Below are positions 46,333 to 55,400 of a stretch of 64,000 nucleotides of DNA, one piece after another (positions within the stretch are counted from its first letter, which is position 1; each line of letters starts with the position of its first letter). Source of the stretch: Alistipes senegalensis (lineage in GTDB: Bacteria; Pseudomonadota; Gammaproteobacteria; Burkholderiales; Burkholderiaceae_D); the NCBI GenBank assembly GCA_023664945.1, contig JAMPER010000001.1, positions 1,003,473-1,067,472 on the forward strand. The letters run 5' to 3'. A model generated the notes under the pieces. That model made no database searches. It saw only the letters and a program-made list of their open reading frames with translations, and was not told where the DNA came from. The position numbers were made by a program, and so were the translations under genes.

Positions 46333-46965
46333 ATGAACAGAAAAAAAGTTTGCCAGGCCATGCAGCGCTTCCAGGCTGCCATGCCTGAACCGGCATCCGA
46401 ACTGGTCTATCACACGCCCTTCGAACTTTTACTTGCTGTCATGCTGTCGGCACAGGCCACCGATATATCGGTTAACAAAGCCACACAAAAACTGTTTCCT
46501 GTTGCCAACACACCGCAAGCCATTATTGCACTTGGGGTTGAAGGACTTAAGCCCTATCTTAAAACCATCAACCTGTACCCGACCAAGTCAAAAAATCTGG
46601 TCAAAACCTGTGAAATATTGATTGAACAATACAACGGCGTCGTTCCGCAAACACGCGAAGCCTTGCAAACCCTGCCGGGAGTAGGCCGGAAAACGGCCAA
46701 TGTCGTTTTAAATGCAGCCTTCAGGAAACCGGTCATGGCTGTGGATACGCATATTTTCCGCGTTGCCAACCGAACCGGCATGGCGCCTGGCAAAACCGTT
46801 CTCGCCGTAGAAGAAAAACTGGTCAGCATTATTCCCGAAGAATACCTGCTAAATGCCCACCATTGGCTGCTCCTCCATGGCCGTTATACCTGCACAGCCC
46901 GCGCCCCCAAATGCGCGGAATGCCTTATCTACGATCTTTGCCAGTTCCCTGATAAAACAGGCTGA
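46333..46965 (+). CDS. nth: Endonuclease III
   Basis: This DNA glycosylase/AP lyase removes oxidised pyrimidines. The 210-residue protein has the helix-hairpin-helix LQTLPGVGRKTANVVLNAAF with catalytic K120, the acid D138 in VDTHIFRVANR, and the iron-sulfur ligands C187, C194, C197 and C203. Length and spacings equal those of E. coli Nth. It is 90 bases after the ferredoxin reductase and ends 21 bases from the convergent RluB-type gene, without a terminator in between. Confidence 0.96.
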   Translation: MNRKKVCQAMQRFQAAMPEPASELVYHTPFELLLAVMLSAQATDISVNKATQKLFPVANTPQAIIALGVEGLKPYLKTINLYPTKSKNLVKTCEILIEQYNGVVPQTREALQTLPGVGRKTANVVLNAAFRKPVMAVDTHIFRVANRTGMAPGKTVLAVEEKLVSIIPEEYLLNAHHWLLLHGRYTCTARAPKCAECLIYDLCQFPDKTG

Positions 46966-46986
46966 CTGGCTTTCCGGCAAACAGCC

Positions 46987-48372
46987 TTACCCTTTGCGGC
47001 GGCGCTGGCCGCCCTGATATAAGCGGTTGCCGTTTTTCTGGCCCATACCGGTATAGCGGTTATCAACACCGGCATAACCAAAAGTCGTCTGCAATGGATC
47101 AGGCTGGCGGTTATATATTTTTTTGGGCCCTCTGCCGTCCTGCCAGTCGCTTGGCCTGCCAAACTCCGGCAAAGCGGCATAACCACCATTCCCATTCTTT
47201 TTGCGGGAAGCCGCCTGCCAGGATTTTCCGGATTTTTGTTCTTCTTTTTGCTCAAGACCAGCCAGGCGAAGCAAATCACGAACAGCATTTTCCCCAAGCT
47301 CATCCCATCGGCCCCGCTTCAATCCTTGCGGCAAACTCAACGCGCCATATCGTGTGCGAATCAGGCGGGATACTGTCAACCCTACCGCTTCAAACAGACG
47401 GCGCACCTCCCGGTTGCGGCCCTCCCCGATCACTACGCGATACCATTTATTGACACCGTCTCCGCCGCCGTCGGCAATACGCGAAAACTGCCCTGTTCCA
47501 TCCTCCAGCTCAACACCTGCAAGCAATTTCTGCCGCATCCCTTCTTCAAGCTCGCCCAGCGTCCGAACAGCATATTCCCGCTCAATGTTATACCGGGGAT
47601 GCATCAACCGATTGGCCAAATCACCTGACGTAGTAAAAAGCAATAACCCTTCCGTATTGAAATCCAGACGGCCGACTGCCAGCCATTTACCATTTTTCAC
47701 CGCAGGCAGCTTGTCGAAAACCGAGGGACGTTTTTCCGGATCGTCACGGCTGACAATCTCCCCTGCCGGCTTATGATAAATCAGAACCCTGGGCGGACGT
47801 TTGCCAACCTTGCGTTGCAGCAATTTACCATTAATGCGCACCTGATCCGTTTCCATGATACGCTGGCCAATATGCGCAGGCTCTCCATTAACAGAAACCC
47901 GGCCGGCAATAATCATATCTTCCATGTCGCGTCTGGAACCCAGACCAGCCTCAGCCAGAACCTTATGCAGTTTGGGCGCGTCTCCGCCTGCAATGAATTC
48001 CCTGCGCCCTGTTTTCCCTTTGCCCTTTTTTCCTTCATACAGCGAAGTATCCGGCGTGCCGTCCTTGTCATAGGCATCAGATGTCACATATGAGAACACC
48101 TTGTCCGGATCACCAAGAGAAAAAGAAGCTTTCTTTCCTTCCGGTTTCCGGTAGGGATACCCGTTTTTTCTTCCTTTTGTCCGGCTTTTTCCCTGATTTC
48201 CCTTTGGGGCAGCCATATTGCCAGCCTGCCCCTGGCCATCAGAAAACCCCGTGCCGGTCTGTTCCTGCCCATTTTGCATCACTACACCAATAAACGCCGG
48301 ATGATTACTGTCGCGCTGTTTCCCGCTTTCCACGCTGTGAGGCGCGTCCCTGTTTTCTTTTCTCATATTCAT
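46987..48372 (-). CDS. rluB: RluB-type 23S rRNA pseudouridine synthase with basic tails
   Basis: This converts a uridine of 23S rRNA (U2605 for RluB) to pseudouridine. An S4 RNA-binding domain ([20 protein letters not shown]) starts at about residue 131. The RsuA-type catalytic domain has the aspartate near residue 237 in [14 protein letters not shown]. The first 125 and last 90 residues are low-complexity, rich in Lys, Arg, Gly and Asn, making the protein 461 residues, about 200 more than the E. coli enzyme. It follows scpB by 34 bases, the common betaproteobacterial pair. Confidence 0.9.
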   Translation of the reverse strand: MNMRKENRDAPHSVESGKQRDSNHPAFIGVVMQNGQEQTGTGFSDGQGQAGNMAAPKGNQGKSRTKGRKNGYPYRKPEGKKASFSLGDPDKVFSYVTSDAYDKDGTPDTSLYEGKKGKGKTGRREFIAGGDAPKLHKVLAEAGLGSRRDMEDMIIAGRVSVNGEPAHIGQRIMETDQVRINGKLLQRKVGKRPPRVLIYHKPAGEIVSRDDPEKRPSVFDKLPAVKNGKWLAVGRLDFNTEGLLLFTTSGDLANRLMHPRYNIEREYAVRTLGELEEGMRQKLLAGVELEDGTGQFSRIADGGGDGVNKWYRVVIGEGRNREVRRLFEAVGLTVSRLIRTRYGALSLPQGLKRGRWDELGENAVRDLLRLAGLEQKEEQKSGKSWQAASRKKNGNGGYAALPEFGRPSDWQDGRGPKKIYNRQPDPLQTTFGYAGVDNRYTGMGQKNGNRLYQGGQRRRKG

Positions 48373-48406
48373 GCTATTTCAACCTGTTTTGCGCTCTTTA
48401 CCTCTA

Positions 48407-49021
48407 TTAAAGATCCAGCTGTTTGGATAACCCGTACCCCAAACCATCTCCATCCTCATCCATTTCAGGTTCTTCCCTCTCCACTTCTCCATTCTGCACG
48501 GGCTGAAGGAGCGGCGGTAATGCCTCCAGCGAAGCCAGTCCCAAATCTGCCAGAAACTGCCTTGTCGTGGCAAAAAGCGCCGGTCTTCCCAGTGTTTCCC
48601 GGTGGCCGACCACTTCAATCCAGCCCCTTTCCTCCAGCATACGGATTGTATTGGGATTGACCATCACTCCCCTGATTTGCTCAATATCCCCACGCGTCAC
48701 CGGCTGGTCATAAGCAATAATAGCCAGTGTCTCCAGCGTAGCCCGACTATACCTTGGCAGCTTTTCCCTCGTCAGACGAGCCAGCCAGGGCTTCATTTCA
48801 GGCCTGCTCTGGAAACGCCACCCATTGGCAACCTGAACCAGCTCCAACCCTTTTCCGGACCAGTCCTCAGACAACTCTGCCAGAATACGCCTGATTCGCC
48901 CTTTCCAGCGTTCGTTGATTTCAGTCTCGGTATTTTCCAGCAGGTTTTTCATATCCTGCATGGATAATGCTTCCGGCGCACACAACAACGCCGTTTCGAG
49001 GATAATTTTTTCCTCTGCCAT
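48407..49021 (-). CDS. scpB: SMC-Scp complex subunit ScpB
   Basis: This is a winged-helix dimer subunit of the chromosome condensin SMC-ScpAB. The 204-residue protein shows [40 protein letters not shown], and [20 protein letters not shown], with [20 protein letters not shown] following. The tail is acidic. ScpA is not in this window and must lie elsewhere. It starts the two-gene unit with rluB. Confidence 0.94.
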   Translation of the reverse strand: MAEEKIILETALLCAPEALSMQDMKNLLENTETEINERWKGRIRRILAELSEDWSGKGLELVQVANGWRFQSRPEMKPWLARLTREKLPRYSRATLETLAIIAYDQPVTRGDIEQIRGVMVNPNTIRMLEERGWIEVVGHRETLGRPALFATTRQFLADLGLASLEALPPLLQPVQNGEVEREEPEMDEDGDGLGYGLSKQLDL

Positions 49022-49411
49022 ATATCACAAAGTATCCGGAAATTCAGCCAAGTTCTTTGAACCGCTCGGCGCAAAGTATGAAACTGCGCCTGGCCCATTC
49101 TGCCGGTAAAGAAACTTTATGCCGGAAAACAGATATCACCCCGTCTCCACTTTATGCCACTTTTTTCCCGACAGGATATCCGGCGTGCAGATTCTACAAC
49201 GATTTTGCCTGAAGTGCACACAACCGGACAAATTCCATCAAGAAAAAACAGCACGGCTGCAAAAAAAGCACGGCTTTTGTTCCTGAAAAAGGAATACCTG
49301 AAAAACCGGCTATTTCGTCTGTGCTCTTGATTTTCAATAAACAGCCCCATGCGCTTTATTGGGAAAGTATGGCGCATTGTTCCCTTTTGTTAGCAAAACG
49401 AGACTGAAATT
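49022..49411. other. Intergenic region between scpB and the glucan synthase gene
   Basis: This 390-base divergent region holds the promoters of scpB (minus) and the glucan synthase gene (plus). AGCACGGCT occurs twice, at 49250-49258 and 49268-49276. A minus-strand open frame of 86 codons here has no ribosome binding site or protein-like composition and is not accepted as a gene. Confidence 0.45.
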
Positions 49412-52400
49412 GTGAATATCTCCAGCATACTCCGTAAAACAGGCAAATGGTTACGCACTCTTGCAGGAAAAAGCAAAAACTTTCCATCCCGGCCAGATAT
49501 ATGCTGTGATGAGGAACCTCTACGCTCAGAACTGATGAGCACATCCCAAATGAGCCAGTACGGCAGATTTCTGGCATCCCGCTATGTGCTGTGCAAGAAA
49601 AAAAGGCCTGACAGGCTACTTTTGAGACTGTCGGAAAACGCCAATATTCTCCAACAGGTATTCACGCTGTTTTCCCGTGAGCTCAAGTCAGGCCGACGGA
49701 TCATTCCAGCAGCAGAATGGCTGCTTGACAATTACTACCTCATCGAAGAGCAAATTCGTACAGCGCAACGTCACCTTCCCTTGCAGTACAGCCGGGAACT
49801 GCCCAGGCTGGGCACCGGGACATGTGAAGGCTGGCCAAGAGTATATGAACTGGCACTGGAAATCGTTTCACACGGAGACGGGCGGGTCGATATAGAAAAA
49901 TTGACTGCCTTTATCTCCTCCTATCAAAGCCTCGCTCCATTAACAACAGGAGAACTGTGGGCCATCCCGGTTATGCTGCGCCTGGCGCTGATAGAAAACC
50001 TGAGGCGAGTAGCTGTCCGCCTTGCCATCTCAAGCCAGCATCATGAGCTGGCAGGGCAATGGGTAAAAAAATTTCTGGATACAGCTGAAAACGACCCTGC
50101 CGGCCTTATCCTCCAGGTAGCTGATCTGGCCCGTTCCAATCCTCCAATGGACAGCGCCTTCATTGCTGAAATGACCCGCCGCCTTCAAAGCCAAAAATCC
50201 ACCTTGACCCTTCCCCTGAACTGGGTAGCAAACCGGCTTGCCGAAACAGGCGTCACCATTGAGCAGCTTGTCATGCAGGAAACACAACGGCAGGCGTCCG
50301 ACCAGGTCAGCATCAGTAACAGCATCACCAGTATCCGCCTGCTGGGAAACATAGACTGGCATCTCTTTTTTGAATCAGTCAGCCAGGTAGAACGCCGGCT
50401 CAAAACCGACCCGGCAGGCGTGTATTCCGCTATGGATTTCGCCTCCCGCGATCATTACCGCCGCATCATTGAAAATATGGCGAAATACAGTCACCTGACG
50501 GAAGAAGCCATCGCATCCAAAGCCATTAACATGGCAAAAAACCATGCCTTGCAGGAAGGTGTCGATAACAGAGCTGCCCATGTAGGCTACTATCTTATTG
50601 CAGAAGGACGCCCCCTGCTTGAGAAAGCGGCAAATATAAAACAACCTCTCCGTCAGCGTATTCTGGCATGGGTCAGACACTTCCCGGCCATTCCCTATCT
50701 TGGCAGCATACTGGTACTTTCCGCCCTCTTTACCGCTGTCATGCTCCGCATAACGGAAACCGGCGCTTTCCCTGTCTGGTTTCTCCTTCTTTTAGGCACA
50801 ACAACCCTGATTGCATCCAGCCACCTGGCTGTTTCATTGGTCAACTGGTTATCCATGTTGGCAATTTCACCCTCCCGTCTGCCGCGCATGGATTTCTCCG
50901 GCGGGATCCCTGAAGGCTGCGATACCGTCATAGCCATTCCCTGCATGCTGATCAGTCCGGAAAACATTGACCAGCTATGCGAAACACTGGAAATACATTA
51001 CCTTGGAAACCAGGATAAACGGCTTCGCTTCTGCCTCTTAAGCGATTTTACCGATGCAGCAACAGAAGAAACCGAACAGGATGCCAAACTGCTGGAATAT
51101 GCCGCTGAAAAAATTAAAAAACTGAACCGGCAATACCAAAACAGGGACAACCTCTCCCCTTTCTGGCTGCTGCATCGCCCAAGACACTTCAACACCAGTG
51201 AGCAAATCTGGATGGGGCAGGAACGCAAAAGGGGAAAACTGGAAGAACTCAATGCCTTCTTACGAAACCGGCCGACCAGTTTTTCCATAAAAATAGGTGA
51301 TTTCAGCCAAACCAGCCGGTTTCATTTCGTCATTACCTTAGACAGCGATACCCGTCTTTTCAGGGATACGGCCCGCCAGTTCATTGCCACCCTTGCCCAT
51401 CCATTAAACAAAGCCGTCTATGACGAAAAAAAACGGATAGTCGCAAAAGGATACGGCATTCTCCAGCCGCGCGTAGCCAGCCTCCTGCCAGGCAGACATG
51501 CTTCCATTTACGAGCGGTTAAACAGTGGGGATGCAGGAATCGACCCCTATACCAGAACCGTATCCGACGTTTACCAGGATCTGTTTGGCGAAGGCTCATT
51601 TATTGGCAAAGGCATCTATGATATCGACGCTGTCAACTTTGCCCTTGGCAACAGGCTCCCGTCCAATCACATTTTAAGCCATGACCTGCTGGAAGGATGT
51701 TATGCCCGATCCGGCCTTGTCAGTGACGTCTCGCTTTATGAAAAATATCCGGCAGATTACCTCTCCGATGTCAAACGCCGCCACCGCTGGATAAGGGGAG
51801 ACTGGCAACTCGTCAAGTGGCTCTTTCCCTGCGTTCCGGATACATCGGCTCAGAACGGGAAAAACAGGCAACCCAATCCACTTTCACGGCTTTCTCGCTG
51901 GAAACTGTTTGACAACCTGCGGCGCAGCCTGGTTGCGCCAGCTGTCACATTTCTTTTCGCAGCGGCATGGATAGCCTTGAAACCGGCATGGATATGGACA
52001 CTGGCACTGCTTTCCGCCTTTTTTCTGCCGACTTTTCTGGCCTTCCTGACCAGCCTTATTGCCAAGCACCGCCATACAAATATCAGGCAACATCTGTCTG
52101 TATGCATGGATACAACCCACCGTCAGTGCTCCAATGTTTTCCTGAATTTCATGGTGCTTCCCCATGAAGCCGGCTATCATCTTGACGCTATTACCAGAAC
52201 GCTCTTCAGATTACTGCTGTCGCACCGTCATTTACTGGAATGGATCCCGTCAGGCTTAATCAGAGACAACAGTGAAAATCTGCCCGCCTATGTCCGCACA
52301 ATGTGGTATGCGCCGGTATTTTCCCTGGGTGTTTTCGCCGCTATTTTCCTGACCCGGCCGCCGGTATTGATTGTTGCAGCCCCCTTTTTGCTGCTCTGGT

Positions 52401-55400
52401 TTTTTTCCCCGCTGATTGCCTGGTTTGCCAGCCAGCCCGTTCACCATAAAGAAAAACCGCTTTCCCCCGGGCACCTTCTCTACCTGCGCAAACTGGCCAG
52501 AAAAATCTGGGCCTTCTTCGATACCCATGTCACAGCAGAAAACAACTGGCTCCCTCCTGACAATATACAGGAAGCCCTGTCTGACGCTTTTTCAGACACA
52601 CTGCTACCGCCAGGATACCGCAAAGACAACCTGGGCAGAATCATCGCCTGCCGCACCTCGCCAACCAACATTGGCCTGGCTCTGCTGGCCTATCTGGCCG
52701 CTGCCGATTTTGCCTATATCCCTGTCGGCCAGGCCATTAGCCGTACAAGCCTGACCTTTTCCTCCCTCTCCAGAATGGACAGATACCGCGGCCACTTTTA
52801 TAACTGGTACGATACAACAACCCTCAAAACCATACAGACACCCCTTTACCTCTCTACAGTGGACAGCGGCAACCTGGCCGGACACCTGCTTACCCTGAAA
52901 TCCGGTCTTCAGGAACTCATATGCCGGCCTGTCATCAGCCCACGCCTGGCAAACGGCCTGTACGACACCTTTTCCATCCTTGCAGAATACCTGCCGGAAA
53001 AAAATGAACTATCCCAGGAAATAACCTCCCAATGGTTGTCACGGGACGAAAAAAACGCTTTTTCCCTGCATGATATTTTCTGCTGGGTGGAACACCTGGC
53101 AAACCACGCCGGCAGGCTGGTTAATACCCCGGCAAACCAGAAAAAATTTGGCCTGTTCTGGGCAAAAACCTTCCATAAACAGTGCTGCCAGATGCTGGAA
53201 GAAATATCCCTGCTGATGCCCTGGGTAACACTGACAGAATGGCAGCAGCAGCCAGACCGTTTTGATTCACTCAACCGGTTACCCACATTAGATGAACTGG
53301 CCCAATACGACCGCACTGTACTGCCTTCTATCCGACAAGCCCTGAATCAGGCCAAGCCTGATGAAAAGACCAAACTGAAAGCACTGGCTATATTGGTTGA
53401 GCAGGCCATCTCTGCCGCATCCGGAAGAATTTGCCAGCTCCAGGCGCTTGCCCGTCAGGCAGACGAATTTGCCCGGATGGACTTCCGCTTTCTGATGAAC
53501 CCATCCACCCACCTGCTTTCTATCGGATTTAACGTTACAGAGAAAAAGCGGGACAACAGCTACTACGACCTGTTGGCATCCGAAGCCAGGCTGGCAAGTT
53601 TTGTGGCTATTTCCCAAGGCCAGATTCCCCAGGAAAACTGGTTTGCCCTTGGCAGGAAAATGGCTGCTGTCGGAAAAGACGCAGCTCTTCTTTCATGGAG
53701 CGGCTCCATGTTCGAATATCTCATGCCCCAGCTGGTTATGCCCGTTTATGAAGATACCCTTCTTGAGCAAACCAACCGCACTGTCGTGAAAAAACAGATG
53801 GAATACGGCATAAAACACCGCCTTCCCTGGGGCATTTCAGAATCCGGTTACTTTGCTTTTGATGCGAACCTGCATTACCAGTACCGTGCCTTCGGCGTAC
53901 CAGGGCTTGGCCTCAAACGCGGGCTGGGAGAAGACCTGGTCATTGCCCCTTATGCCTCCATGCTGGCGCTGATGATTGATCCCGAGGCCGCCTGCAAAAA
54001 CCTGATCCGGCTGGATAAAGAGGGATTCAAAGGACAATTCGGCCTCTTTGAGGCAATTGACTTCACACCTGCCCGGCTTGGCCCCGGACAAAACCATGCC
54101 ATCGTCCGTTCTTTCATGGCTCACCATCAGGGCATGGGACTGCTCGCCTTGCTTTCTCTCCTCATGAATCACCCCATGCAAAAACGCTTTGAGGCAGAAC
54201 CCGGTCTCAAAGCCACGCTTCCGCTGCTTCAAGAACGTGTGCCCAGACAAATACCGCATTTTGAAGCAGCCCCAAGCCATATCATGCCCCGTCAGGCATC
54301 CCTTCAACCGGTTGCGCCGAACCGTATATACCAAACGGCAAATACGCCGAAACCCGAAATCCAGCTCCTTTCAAATGGTAACTACCATGTCATGCTGACA
54401 AATGCAGGCGCAGGATATAGCCGCTGGAAAGATTTGGCCATCTCACGATGGCAGGAAGACAGCGTGCAGGACAACAGGGGAACCTGGTTTTATGTACGAG
54501 ACAGGGAAACGGGAAAATTCTGGTCAACAACCTACCAGCCCGTTTGCCGCCAGCATACTTTTTATGAAGTAATTTTCTCGGAAGGCAAGGCCGAATTCCG
54601 CTCCTGTGAGGATGATATCGAAATCCATAGCGAAATAGGCGTCTGCCCTGAAGAAAACATGGAAATTCGCCATCACACCTTAACCAGCCATGCCTTGCAG
54701 GACAGGAAAATCGAATTTACCGCCTGCACAGAAATTGTGATAGCCCCCTCAAAAGCAGACAGATCACATCCGGCTTTCAGCAAACTTTTCATCCAGACAG
54801 AAATCATACCGGAACATCATGCCGTCATCAGCACAAGAAGACCCCGCCACGCAGAAGAAAAGCCGCCTTATGTCTTTCATATGCTGATCGTACATGGTAC
54901 AGACCATACCGATGCCTCATATGAAACAGACCGTATGCGTTTTATCGGAAGAGGCCATACCGCCGCCAATCCTGTTGCCCTCCTTTCCGGCAAAACACTG
55001 TCGGGAAGCGAAGGCTCCGTTCTGGATCCGGTTGCTGCCATCAGACACAACCTGATACTGCAACCGGAAAAACCGGTTGTTGTGGATTACCTGTGCGGCA
55101 TTGCTGAAAATCGTGAAGCCTGCCTGAAAATGATAGAAAAATATGACGATATGAACCTGTCCGAACGGGTGCTGGAACTGGCATGGAACCATGGGCAGGC
55201 CTTCCTTCGGCAACTGAACGCAGACGAATCCGATGCTCAGCTTTATGCCGGATTGGCCTCAGGCATTCTGTATGCCAACAGGAACTTCCGTGCAAAAAGC
55301 CACATCCTTGCCAATAACAGCCGAGGGCAACAGGGACTATGGAGCTATGCCATTTCAGGCGACCTGCCTATTGTCCTGCTTCAGATAAGCGGCCAGGAAA

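Noticed and set aside
49117-49377. An 86-codon minus-strand frame before the glucan synthase gene
   Set aside because: It has no ribosome binding site, odd composition (Arg/Phe/Cys rich) and occupies the divergent promoter region.
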